Assembly: GCA_039934035.1 (NCBI GenBank)
Contig: JBDTMZ010000118.1
Coordinates: 62,001 to 126,000 of the forward strand
DNA from: Solibacter sp039934035
GTDB taxonomy: Bacteria > Acidobacteriota > Terriglobia > Bryobacterales > Bryobacteraceae
DNA length: 64,000 nucleotides
Reading direction: 5' to 3'
Of this stretch, positions 34,892 to 42,588 are shown piece after piece; within the stretch, counting starts at the first letter, position 1; each line of letters starts with the position of its first letter. The position numbers and the translations under genes are program-made. Below the pieces are notes generated by a model. It saw only the letters and a list, made by a program, of their open reading frames with translations, was not told the origin of the DNA and did not search any database.

Positions 34892-35125
34892 GTTTCCAGT
34901 CATCGGCATCGTGCGAGTAGTTCGCGCTTGGAGTTGTGCCACCTTGTGGGGCCAGGCATTCCTGCCTGCCGCCGCCTTGAGGCGGCGCGTTGCCTGAGTG
35001 CTGCCGCACTGTCCCGATGCTGGATGAGGATGCAACCTCAAATCTCCATTCCTGTGCTCCAGGAATTCCATGTTCCGCGCTAGTCGAGGAATCGCCAGAC
35101 TGCGCTCATCCCGCGTCTATTTCCC

Positions 35126-35395
35126 TCACGCGACGTTCGATTTCATCTCCTCCCGAATAATCCGTCGCAGCGTTTCTTCGAAGCGCGGCGCTTTCCCGTC
35201 GAGGTACTCCCGCAACGCCGCGTTAATCAGTGTCTGATATCCGGTGCCCCCGCCCGATGCTTCCGCCATTTGGAAGAACCTGTCCACAATATCCTGGTCC
35301 AGCCGGATCGTGATCCGCACCTTCCCCCCGGGCTCAGGCTCCACCGGAACCACCCGTCCACGCTTGCCTTTGCTGAAATCGTACCGTTCCTTCAT
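35126..35395 (-). CDS. brnA: BrnA family antitoxin
   Basis: 89 residues. N-terminal extension MKERYDFSKGKRGRVVPVEP, then a ribbon-helix-helix DNA-binding domain (GKVRITIRLDQDIVDRFFQM, then TGYQTLINAALREYLDGK). BrnA-type antitoxins neutralise the BrnT ribonuclease and, with it, repress their own promoter. The ATG overlaps the brnT stop (ATGA), in the usual toxin-first order. The antitoxin is intact although the toxin frame is broken. Confidence 0.85.
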   Translation of the reverse strand: MKERYDFSKGKRGRVVPVEPEPGGKVRITIRLDQDIVDRFFQMAEASGGGTGYQTLINAALREYLDGKAPRFEETLRRIIREEMKSNVA

Positions 35396-35668
35396 CGTTC
35401 TGCCTCGTATTGGTCACGCTCATACGCCTCGGCGACCCGCACCGAAATTATGCGAATGTTGTCGCCTCGCCACGTGTACACCACAACCAGCAAGCGGCCC
35501 GTTGCGCCCATCCCAATCGTCGCCCATCGCTGCTCATCCCGATCCGCTTCGTCATCCGGGATCGTGATGGCATAGGGGGGTCATCGAAAACCGGAATCGC
35601 TTCATGCGGACGCCGTGCTTGCGAAAGTTGAGACCCGCCTTGGTCGCTTCATCCCATTCGAAGCCCAC
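35392..35668 (-). pseudogene. brnT: brnT toxin gene with two -1 frameshifts
   Basis: Read from GTG at 35668, the frame gives VGFEWDEATKAGLNFRKHGV and then breaks near 35601-35608. A second frame gives EAIPVFDD and breaks in a run of six G (35575-35580, C on the coding strand). A third frame gives YAITIPDDEADRDEQRW, ATIGMGATGRLLVVVYTW, RGDNIRIISVRVAEAYERDQ to the TGA at 35392. Joined, these are a complete BrnT RNase of about 92 residues including the FEWDE start, KHG and the R-x-I-S-x-R end. Both lesions look like one-base losses. Either a real inactivated toxin or assembly errors. Confidence 0.75.
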
Positions 35669-35676
35669 GGCCCCAC

Positions 35677-35686
35677 TGTACGTACA
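35677..35686. promoter_or_regulatory. palindrome TGTACGTACA, possible brnTA operator
   Basis: A perfect 10-bp palindrome lies 9 bases upstream of the brnT GTG. RHH antitoxins bind short palindromes overlapping their own promoter, and BrnA autoregulates; no binding data are implied. Confidence 0.35.
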
Positions 35687-35813
35687 AATTGTGCAGACGT
35701 CAAGCGTGCCGCCCCCGTCACGCCAACAAAAAAATATTTCTCCCGCCTCATTCCAATCACTTAGCGAAAATCCCGCCCGCCGGCCCGACGCCGCCGCGCT
35801 ATACGTTGGACAT

Positions 35814-36416
35814 ATGGCATCCCCAGCACAAATCATCGCCAGCCGTGCCAACGGCAGCCACTCCCATGGCCCCAGCTCCGTAGCGGGCAAAGCCATCTCC
35901 TCCCGCAATTCCCTCAAACTCGGCATCACCGCCCAAGCCCTCGTCATCCCCGGCGAAGATCCCGCCGAACTCGAACAACTGGCAGCCGATTACCATCGCC
36001 AATATCGCCCCGTCGGACCCTCTGAGCGTGCCCTCCTGCAAGACGTCGTCCACGCCCGCTGGATGAAACTCCGCTACCTCCGCATCGAATCCGAGCTCCT
36101 CTGCATGCGCGCCGCCGCCCACCCCGACCCGCAATTCGCCGTCGCCGCCGCCTACGAACAGGACGCCAAATCCGGCAACGCCCTCCTGCGACTCTTCCGG
36201 CGCCAACAAGCCGCCGACCGGGACTGGCGGAACGCCCTCCAGACCCTCGAAGGCCACCAGCGGCGCCGCCAAATGGAAGCAGAAGAAGAACTTCCCGAGC
36301 CCGAAGATGATTCCCCCGACCTCCCGGGTTCGTTTTGCACGCAGCCCGAACCCCCGCCCAGTGCGCCGGTCGCGCGCACCCCGGAACCGTCCCCCAACCT
36401 CGCGCTGCGCCTCTAA
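35814..36416 (+). CDS. conserved hypothetical protein with SHGPxxxxGKxxSSRNSLKLG motif
   Basis: 200 residues from the ATG at 35814. The N-terminus IIASRANGSHSHGPSSVAGK, AISSRNSLKLGI belongs to a family I recall as present in many copies in acidobacterial and some planctomycete genomes (general form: S-x-N-R-x-N-A-x-x-S-T-G-P, then G-K, S-S-x-N-A, H-G-L). Here the canonical N-A-x-x-S-T-G-P has become NGSHSHGP. The middle (LVIPGEDPAELEQLAADYHR to LQDVVHARWMKLRYLRIESE) is long amphipathic helix, and the last 50 residues are Glu/Pro-rich disorder. A TATACG box 8 bases before the ATG hints at a leaderless start. Function unknown. Confidence 0.7.
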   Translation: MASPAQIIASRANGSHSHGPSSVAGKAISSRNSLKLGITAQALVIPGEDPAELEQLAADYHRQYRPVGPSERALLQDVVHARWMKLRYLRIESELLCMRAAAHPDPQFAVAAAYEQDAKSGNALLRLFRRQQAADRDWRNALQTLEGHQRRRQMEAEEELPEPEDDSPDLPGSFCTQPEPPPSAPVARTPEPSPNLALRL

Positions 36417-36441
36417 CAACGGAAACTCAGATGTCGCCGGT

Positions 36442-36546
36442 GTGACAGGCCCTCGTCTTCGTGGATTTGCGCTTCGCCCGCGCGGCCATCGTCTTCGTGG
36501 ATTCGCGAATGCGGTGGGACATGCCATCGTCTTTCCTGGCCTGTCC
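36442..36546. repeat. dispersed hairpin repeat, copies 4a-4c
   Basis: Three loops occur in a row. TCGTCTTCGTGGATT occurs at 36453 and again at 36489 with decayed stems (first after GACAGGCC, second after GCGGCCA). The third, at 36517-36546, is a full copy: GGACATGCCA, loop TCGTCTTTCC, TGGCCTGTCC, with one stem mismatch and a GGTG lead-in. Confidence 0.7.
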
Positions 36547-36655
36547 TTGCCCGCCGAAAACCAAATTCGCATTCTCGACACGCGCAACTCCAACCGCCGC
36601 AGCAATCTAGACCCACCACTCATTAGTGGGTGCCGCGTGTTACGATCAAGTTGCA

Positions 36656-36901
36656 ATGAAAAGCGTGATTGGCTTGCTGCTCGCGTTTACCCTGGGAGCC
36701 GTCTGCAGGTTCTTCGACATCCCCGTGCCCAGCCCGCCGAAGCTATTGGGTGCGTTGTTGGTGGTGGCCACCACCGTGGGATACATGTCCGTGGACCAGT
36801 TCCTGGCGAGGCGCACCTCCGCCTCCGCGCCGGCCCCCCGCGAAATTACAACAGTCCAGTTATCCGGCGCCGCAACACGTCCAGTGCCAACTGTGCGGTA
36901 A
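36656..36901 (+). CDS. XapX-domain (DUF1427) small membrane protein
   Basis: 81 residues from the ATG at 36656. Two membrane segments: MKSVIGLLLAFTLGAVCRFF and KLLGALLVVATTVGYMSVDQ, joined by the conserved DIPVPSPP turn, which is the signature of XapX/DUF1427 proteins. A hydrophilic tail of about 25 residues follows and is encoded antisense to the 3' end of cinA (56-base overlap). The role of this family is not known; the E. coli member neighbours xanthosine uptake and degradation genes. Confidence 0.75.
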   Translation: MKSVIGLLLAFTLGAVCRFFDIPVPSPPKLLGALLVVATTVGYMSVDQFLARRTSASAPAPREITTVQLSGAATRPVPTVR

Positions 36902-38087
36902 ACGCGCGAATCCGCTGGCGGTCGCCCAGATACTGCCGCTGCACGGAAATCACCCCTGCCGCATCGGCCAACCCGACGAACATCGTCCCCTTGGGCACGT
37001 TCTGATCCCCGGCCTCCGGACCCGCCGCCCCCGTGATCGATAGCGCGTACGTCGAACGCGTCCGCCGCCGCGCCCCCATCGCCATCGCCTCCGCCGTCTC
37101 TTTGCTGGCCGCGCCGAATTGCGCCAGCGTCTCCGGCAGCACGCCCAGCAACTCCACCTTCATTTCGTTGCTGTACGCAATTACGCCGCCCACGAAATAC
37201 GCGGAACTCCCCGGCGAACTCGTCAACCGTTCGCCCAGCATGCCGCCCGTCGCCGATTCCGCCACCGACACCGTCGCGGCCATCCTGTGCAGCAGCTCGC
37301 CCACCACCGTGTGCAACGGGTCGCCATTGCGCGAATAAATCCGGTCGCCCAGCAGCAGCTCGATCGGTCCGCCCACTTCCGCCAGCAGCCCCTCCGCCTC
37401 CGCCTCCGTCTCGCACCGCGCGCGCAGGTGAATCTGGATGTCGCCCGCCGCCGCCAAAATCGTCGTCACCGGATTCTCATAGTTCCGGTATACCGGCGCG
37501 ATCAATTGATCCAGATCGCTCTCCCCCATCCCCGCCACCCGCAGGAACAGCGTGCGAATCACCTGCTTCGGTGCGATCCGCGCAATTCGCGGCAGGCAGT
37601 GCCGCTCGAACATCGCTCTCAATTCGTGCGGCGGACCGGGCAGCAGAATGCACACCGCGCCGGATTCCTCCAGCCATTGTCCAGGCGCCGTCCCGCGATC
37701 GTTTGCCAGCACCTGCGCCCCCTGAATCACGAACGCCTGGCGCTTGTTGACCTCCGCCATCTTCCGCTTCGCCGCCGCAAAACGCTGCTCCAGCCACTCG
37801 CCAATCTCCCGGTCGAATGCCAGCTTGCGATCCAGCGCCACCGCCACCGCGTCGCGCGTCACGTCGTCCTCCGTCGGACCCAGTCCGCCCGACAGAATCA
37901 CGATCCCCGACCGTCGCACCGATTCGCGCACCTGCGCCGCCAGCCGGTCGCGATCGTCGCCGATCACGCACTTGGTCACCACTTCGATGCCCAGCCGGTT
38001 CAACTCGGCCGTGAGGTACAGAGAGTTGGTATCGACACGCTCACCACAGAGCATCTCGCTACCGATGGCGATGATTTCCGCGTTCAT
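36846..38087 (-). CDS. cinA: CinA-family protein (MoCF domain plus nicotinamide-nucleotide amidase domain)
   Basis: 413 residues. Residues 1-170 form the molybdopterin-binding-like domain: MNAEIIAIGSEMLCGERVDT, VILSGGLGPTEDDVTRDAVA and LPGPPHELRAMF, found in CinA as an ADP-ribose/NAD-pyrophosphatase-type domain. The C-terminal 150 residues form the PncC-type deamidase: VSVAESATGGMLGERLTSSP, YFVGGVIAYSNEMKVELLGV, SITGAAGPEAGD and GTMFVGLA, which hydrolyses NMN to NaMN in pyridine nucleotide salvage. The gene is last in the rimO-yacG-pgpA chain, 27 bases after the propeller gene; pgpA-cinA adjacency is common in bacteria. Confidence 0.93.
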   Translation of the reverse strand: MNAEIIAIGSEMLCGERVDTNSLYLTAELNRLGIEVVTKCVIGDDRDRLAAQVRESVRRSGIVILSGGLGPTEDDVTRDAVAVALDRKLAFDREIGEWLEQRFAAAKRKMAEVNKRQAFVIQGAQVLANDRGTAPGQWLEESGAVCILLPGPPHELRAMFERHCLPRIARIAPKQVIRTLFLRVAGMGESDLDQLIAPVYRNYENPVTTILAAAGDIQIHLRARCETEAEAEGLLAEVGGPIELLLGDRIYSRNGDPLHTVVGELLHRMAATVSVAESATGGMLGERLTSSPGSSAYFVGGVIAYSNEMKVELLGVLPETLAQFGAASKETAEAMAMGARRRTRSTYALSITGAAGPEAGDQNVPKGTMFVGLADAAGVISVQRQYLGDRQRIRAFTAQLALDVLRRRITGLL

Positions 38088-38114
38088 TTTTTAGCTTCGC
38101 GCCTCGCAGGGGAT

Positions 38115-39143
38115 TTAGTAGAGAGGCCGCCCTTTGATGCCTACATCCACGCGGTGGATGGCATTCGTCGTGGCCACCACCATGGCGCGCGACGGCGTAA
38201 ACGCCACTCCCACAATCCCCGGGCCGGAGACGAATAGGTCGGCGCGCCGGTCGGGATAGATGCGCACGATGCCCTTGCGGCCCGCCAGCGACGCCGCCAC
38301 GTAAAGCCGGCCTTCGTCGTCGAAGGCCATGCCCTGGGGACGCCCCAAGCCTCGGTAGAAAGTCTCCACGTCGCCTTCGTGCGAAATCCGGTAGACGCAA
38401 TCGAAACTCGATGTCGTCGGCCCGGTCACATACAGGTAGCCGTCGGGGCCAAAGGTCAGATGATACGCCGAAATCGAAGGCTCCAGCGTGGCGAAGACGA
38501 AGATCTGGCGCGTCGGGCTGATCTTGAAAATCGTGCCTTGCCGGTCGCCCACATACAGGTTGTGCTCGGCGTCGAAGGCGAGGCCCGTCGCCACCCCCAT
38601 GCCTTCCACGTACACGCTCATGCCGCCGCTCGGCGTCACCTGGTACACCATGCCGTCGTAGCGGCTCGAAATGTACAGCGTGCCCGGCTCGTCGAAGATC
38701 AGCGCCGTCGCGTTCATCAGTTCGTTGATGAAGGGCTTCAACGCGAAATTCAGATCGATCTTGTAGACCGCGACCGGCACCTTCTGGCCACGCGAACCGC
38801 TGAACGTCGTGAACACATTACCGAACGAATCGACTGCCGGATTGGTCACCGGATGCAGGCTGTCCGCCATCTGCATCCCGATGTCGCACGCCCACGATTC
38901 GCTGGCCTGCGCCCCGCTTGCGATCACCAGTTCGCCCGCCGTTGCCCCTTCGGGTACCCGCGCGATCACGAAGGAATCGGAGCCGATAATAATCGGCGCG
39001 CCCACTTCGCCAATGGTGACTTTTGGACGATCTTCCAGGGCAAAGCCCTTGCCGCGAATCTGCAATTCGCCGCCCGCTATCGCGGCGGGAGGCGTGACCT
39101 GCGAAATGTGTGGCTTGGGGTCGACTGATTTACGAAGCGCCAT
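38115..39143 (-). CDS. IPT/TIG plus beta-propeller protein (NHL/SMP-30-like)
   Basis: 342 residues from the ATG at 39143, two bases after the pgpA stop; no signal peptide, so probably cytoplasmic or exported by another route. Residues 10-85 form an IPT/TIG immunoglobulin-like fold (PHISQVTPPAAIAGGELQIR, GKGFALEDRPKVTIG, ARVPEGATAGELVIAS). Residues 95-342 form a propeller: ATALIFDEPGTLYISSRYDG, GLAFDAEHNLYVGDRQGTIF, HLTFGPDGYLYVTGPT, GRPQGMAFDDEGRLYVAASL. It separates pgpA from cinA, an unusual guest in a housekeeping operon. Function unknown. Confidence 0.8.
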   Translation of the reverse strand: MALRKSVDPKPHISQVTPPAAIAGGELQIRGKGFALEDRPKVTIGEVGAPIIIGSDSFVIARVPEGATAGELVIASGAQASESWACDIGMQMADSLHPVTNPAVDSFGNVFTTFSGSRGQKVPVAVYKIDLNFALKPFINELMNATALIFDEPGTLYISSRYDGMVYQVTPSGGMSVYVEGMGVATGLAFDAEHNLYVGDRQGTIFKISPTRQIFVFATLEPSISAYHLTFGPDGYLYVTGPTTSSFDCVYRISHEGDVETFYRGLGRPQGMAFDDEGRLYVAASLAGRKGIVRIYPDRRADLFVSGPGIVGVAFTPSRAMVVATTNAIHRVDVGIKGRPLY

Positions 39144-39145
39144 AT

Positions 39146-39655
39146 TTAGTAAAGATTGAACCATCCTGCTATCAATAAAACAAGGGCGCCATAGACACCC
39201 GCCATTACGTCGTCCGCATTGATACCAAGCCCTCCCGGCAGGGCTTCCAACTGGCGCACCGGCGCCGGTTTCCAAATGTCGAACAGGCGGAATAGCGCGA
39301 ACGCGGCGAGGTAGCTCTTCCAGTTTAACGTGCGCGCTCCCGCCAGTGCGATCCACTGCCCCAGCACCTCGTCCACTACCACGATCTGCGGGTCCTTCAG
39401 TTGCTTCACACGCGCCGTCACGCTTGCGGCCCACGTGGCGGGAACGAAGAAGACCGCCGCCAGCACCAGGAAGTGCCAGGGCGCGAAGCCCGCGTACTCG
39501 TGCAGTGCGATTGCGATCGCCAGCGCGGCCAGCGAACCTGCCGTCCCCGGCGCCACGGGAGAATATCCGGCCCCGAACCAGGTGGCCAGTGCGATCGCCA
39601 CCGGCGCCCCGTTCTCCGCCCGGTCCGCCACGGCGGGCTTACTCATCTTCCTCAT
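39146..39655 (-). CDS. pgpA: phosphatidylglycerophosphatase A
   Basis: 169 residues. Dephosphorylates phosphatidylglycerol phosphate. Seen: IALATWFGAGYSPVAPGTAG at the N-terminus (family form WFGxGxxPxAPGTxG), the metal-binding segment IVVVDEVLGQWIAL, FALFRLFDIWKPAPVRQLE and LPGGLGINADDVMAGVYGAL, with several membrane helices. The start overlaps yacG by 17 bases; a second ATG three codons later also overlaps it. Confidence 0.94.
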   Translation of the reverse strand: MRKMSKPAVADRAENGAPVAIALATWFGAGYSPVAPGTAGSLAALAIAIALHEYAGFAPWHFLVLAAVFFVPATWAASVTARVKQLKDPQIVVVDEVLGQWIALAGARTLNWKSYLAAFALFRLFDIWKPAPVRQLEALPGGLGINADDVMAGVYGALVLLIAGWFNLY

Positions 39656-39803
39656 CGGCCGGCGCGACCGGCGCGGCGGCGCCCGGTATCACGTACTTCC
39701 CGGTCGCCCAATTGCCTAGATCGATATCCCGGCAGCGTTCGCTGCAGAAGGGAAATTCCGGGTCGCCCATGGCGACGGGCTTCTTACAAATCGGGCAGTT
39801 CAT
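39639..39803 (-). CDS. yacG: YacG zinc-ribbon protein (DNA gyrase inhibitor family)
   Basis: 54 residues. From the ATG at 39803 it reads MNCPICKKPVAMGDPEFPFC, then SERCRDIDLGNWATGKYVIP and an acidic tail. The four-cysteine zinc site C-P-I-C...F-C-S-E-R-C and the following D-L-G-x-W are the YacG signature. In E. coli YacG binds GyrB and inhibits gyrase. It overlaps the rimO stop by 4 bases (ATGA) and the pgpA start by 17, so all three are coupled. Confidence 0.93.
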   Translation of the reverse strand: MNCPICKKPVAMGDPEFPFCSERCRDIDLGNWATGKYVIPGAAAPVAPADEEDE

Positions 39804-41194
39804 ACGGCGGCGAGAGGCGAAATGTTGATGAAGTTCGAGACGGCGGGCGGCGGCGCTTGCTCGGTCGCGGCCAGCAGCGTGCCCAACACGTCGTAATCGT
39901 GAGCTTCCGTGATCCGCAGCCGTCGAATCTCGCCCGGCCTCGGTTCAGAACCTTCGAAATCGTTGATCAGTGTGACGCCGTCGATATCCGGCGCCTGCGT
40001 GGACATGCGGCCTTCCCACAAGAGGTCGGTCTCGCTCGACAAGCCGCTCACCAGCACCGCAACCTCGCTGCCCACCAGCGCCCGGTTCTTTGCCCGCGAG
40101 ATCTTGCGCTGAATCGCCATCAGGCGGCGCTTACGATTCTGCCGCGTGCGCCCGTCCACTTTGCCGTCCAGCGCGTAACTGGCGCTCGTGTCCTCATCGG
40201 AGTAGGTGAACACGCCCAGATTGTCGAACCGCGCCGCTTCCACAAACTGGCAGAGTTCCTCGAAATCCTCCGCCGTCTCGCCGGGGAAGCCGACGATGAA
40301 GCTGGTGCGGATGGCCACGCCCGGAATCGTGCGGCGAACGCGCTCCAGCAGCTTCAGGAAAATATCGCCCGATGCGCCCCGCTTCATGCGTTTGAGCACG
40401 CTCGCGCTCGCATGCTGTAGCGGCATGTCGATGTACTTGGCCAGCGCCGCATGCTCCGCCAGGGTGTCGAGCAGGCGCTGCGTCACTTTGTTGGGATATG
40501 CGTAAAGGAAGCGGATCCACTTCTCGTACGGCGTTTCGATCTGCGCCAGCCGTGCCAGCAAAGCCGCCAGGCCGTCCGCCATCCCGAAGTCCTCGCCGTA
40601 GCAGGTTGTATCCTGCCCGATCAGATTGATCTCGCGGATGCCCTGCTGGAAGAGGCGCGTGGCTTCCGAAATCACCGATTCGAACCGCCGGCTGCGGAAC
40701 GCGCCGCGGTACTGCGGAATCACGCAGAAGGTGCACGGATGGTCGCAGCCCTCGGCGATCTTCATGTAGGCAAACTGCCGCGGCGTGGAAAGCACGCGCG
40801 GCGTCAGATCGTGATACAGGTAGGGCTCCAGGGGGGTGGCGCTGGGCTCTATTCCCTCGCAGATGGCGACGATGTGATCGAGCTCGTTGGTGCCGATCAG
40901 CGCGTCCACTTCGGGCATTTCGGTACGAATATCGCCCCGGTAGCGTTCCACCAGGCAGCCTGCCACAATCAGCTTCTTCGCCCGTCCGACCTTCTTGTAC
41001 TCCGCCATTTCCAGAATCGTATCTACCGATTCCTTCTTCGCGGGGTCGATGAAACTGCAGGTGTTGACCACCAGCACGTCGGCCTGATCGGGATGCGGTG
41101 TCAGTTCGTGCCCTTTGGCGACGAGCTGCCCCATCATCACTTCACTATCGACTAAATTTTTGGGACAACCCAGACTGATGAAACCGACTTTCAA
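39800..41194 (-). CDS. rimO: ribosomal protein uS12 methylthiotransferase RimO
   Basis: 464 residues. Radical-SAM enzyme that methylthiolates Asp of ribosomal protein S12. Order: UPF0004 domain with MKVGFISLGCPKNLVDSEVM, VNTCSFIDPAKKESVDTI and LIVAGCLVERY (three cluster cysteines); the radical-SAM site EGCDHPCTFCVIPQYRG (C-x3-C-x2-C); YPNKVTQRLLDTLAEH; YIDMPLQHASASVLKRMKRG and TSFIVGFPGETAEDFEELC. The C-terminal TRAM-like domain ends in HDYDVLGTLLA. The DMPLQHA and LGCPKN strings separate it from MiaB. First gene of the operon. Confidence 0.95.
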   Translation of the reverse strand: MKVGFISLGCPKNLVDSEVMMGQLVAKGHELTPHPDQADVLVVNTCSFIDPAKKESVDTILEMAEYKKVGRAKKLIVAGCLVERYRGDIRTEMPEVDALIGTNELDHIVAICEGIEPSATPLEPYLYHDLTPRVLSTPRQFAYMKIAEGCDHPCTFCVIPQYRGAFRSRRFESVISEATRLFQQGIREINLIGQDTTCYGEDFGMADGLAALLARLAQIETPYEKWIRFLYAYPNKVTQRLLDTLAEHAALAKYIDMPLQHASASVLKRMKRGASGDIFLKLLERVRRTIPGVAIRTSFIVGFPGETAEDFEELCQFVEAARFDNLGVFTYSDEDTSASYALDGKVDGRTRQNRKRRLMAIQRKISRAKNRALVGSEVAVLVSGLSSETDLLWEGRMSTQAPDIDGVTLINDFEGSEPRPGEIRRLRITEAHDYDVLGTLLAATEQAPPPAVSNFINISPLAAV

Positions 41195-41512
41195 GCGTGC
41201 ACCTTCGGGGGACTCGATTGGGGATCTCTATCCAGGATAGCATTGAGGGAATCACGAAACTGTTGGTGCTGGGGGCGATGGCGGTGGCCTATTAATCTGC
41301 CCACCATGCGCGCCGCCGCCGCGCCTTCCAGGTGGGACGGACGATCGTCTTTCGTCGTCCGTCCTCCCGCTTCGAAGCAAGAACAGGCCACATAGAACGA
41401 TGTCCTGTTCCACCGCCTTCGAACATTACGTAGGATAGGCCTCCCGGCCTGTCCATTTCCAGAGCCCACCTACATCACCATCTTGGCCCAAGAATTGCTC
41501 GCTCCTACAGAG
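41195..41512. other. intergenic region between divergent rimO and LigD-type gene
   Basis: 318 bases containing hairpin copy 5 (41335-41364). The rest includes a CTTCGAAG string also found beside copy 1. No gene is supported. Confidence 0.55.
41335..41364. repeat. dispersed hairpin repeat, copy 5
   Basis: GGACGGACGA pairs perfectly with TCGTCCGTCC around TCGTCTTTCG, preceded by AGGTG. The inner stem differs from copy 2 at several positions, each matched on the other arm, while the loop keeps the same pattern. Confidence 0.85.
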
Positions 41513-42472
41513 ATGCCCCGCGCTACACATGCGAATCTGCGTTCATTGCCTGAAGACAAGGGCACCGACGTGAAACAAGCACAGCCGGCATCCGCCACCA
41601 CATCGAAAGCCGGCCCGCTCATAGTCGCCGGCATTTCGATCACCCATCCGGACCGGGTCATCTCGGAGACGGGGCACATTACCAAGGGCGAACTGGCGGA
41701 ATATCACGCCGCCATAGCTCCCTTTATGCTGCCCCACATCGCCCGCCATCCGCTCAGCCTGCTGCGCTGTCCGTCCGGAATCGACGGCGGGGAATGTTTC
41801 TATCAACGCAATCCCGGGAGAGGGCTCGGAAAGGATGTCCATCCCTTCGAATTCCGGCACAAGGGCAAGCGCTACGAATATCTCTACATAGAAGATGAAA
41901 AAGGCCTGCTGGAAATCATCCAGATGGGCGCCATCGAAATTCATCCGTGGGGCGCTTCGATCGATGCCATTGAATATCCCGACCGCCTCATCTTTGACCT
42001 CGATCCGGCTCCGGACCTTCCTTTTGAAGCACTGAAACTGGGCGCGCAAGATCTGCGGCAACGGCTGCGGGACAAGGGGCTCGAGTCCACTCTCAAATGC
42101 ACCGGCGGCAAGGGTTTGCACGTCACGGTCTCGCTTGCCGGTAAAGATCACTGGCCGAACGTGAAGGCCTTCGCAGGAGCCATGGCCACGGAGATGGTGT
42201 CGGATACGCCCGCGGCGTATGTCGCCACGATGAGCAAGGCGAAACGAACCGGCAAGATCTTTATCGATTATTTCCGTAACGATTACACCGCCACGGCCAT
42301 AGCGGATTACGGCGTACGGGCGCGACCCGGCGCTGCGGTCGCGGTTCCACTGGCCTGGGAGGAACTCCCGGCCCTGCAATCGGCAAGCGCCTTTTCCATG
42401 AAGGACGTTTTGAAACGCGTTCAGAGGCGCAAGCCGCCAGCCCCACCGAAAGGTCAGGCACTGCCGTCCTGA
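41513..42472 (+). CDS. stand-alone LigD-type polymerase/primase (NHEJ)
   Basis: 319 residues from the ATG at 41513; the in-frame TTG at 41483 is the alternative. An archaeo-eukaryotic-primase-like polymerase domain as in LigD: GISITHPDRVISETGHITKG, HPLSLLRCPSGIDGGECFYQ, IDAIEYPDRLIFDLDPAPDL with the metal-binding D-x-D, STLKCTGGKGLHVTVSL with the catalytic His motif, and KIFIDYFRNDYTATAIADYG. No ligase or phosphoesterase domain is fused and no ku gene is nearby. Such split PolDom genes are known where NHEJ components are dispersed. It lies opposite a catalase/ferritin-like stress operon. Confidence 0.9.
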   Translation: MPRATHANLRSLPEDKGTDVKQAQPASATTSKAGPLIVAGISITHPDRVISETGHITKGELAEYHAAIAPFMLPHIARHPLSLLRCPSGIDGGECFYQRNPGRGLGKDVHPFEFRHKGKRYEYLYIEDEKGLLEIIQMGAIEIHPWGASIDAIEYPDRLIFDLDPAPDLPFEALKLGAQDLRQRLRDKGLESTLKCTGGKGLHVTVSLAGKDHWPNVKAFAGAMATEMVSDTPAAYVATMSKAKRTGKIFIDYFRNDYTATAIADYGVRARPGAAVAVPLAWEELPALQSASAFSMKDVLKRVQRRKPPAPPKGQALPS

Positions 42473-42588
42473 GACGTGCCCGATAGGAGCGGCAACATTT
42501 ACGGGCCTGAACCTGCCAAGCCGGCAAGCTTGCAGGGTCAAAAGGGGCGACCGGCGCTCGCAGCGCCGGTCTGCCCCAACTCGGCGTG

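Noticed and set aside
35575..35608. Programmed frameshifting in brnT
   Set aside because: Two separate -1 shifts would be needed, with no slippery heptamer or downstream structure at the first site. Mutation or assembly error fits better.
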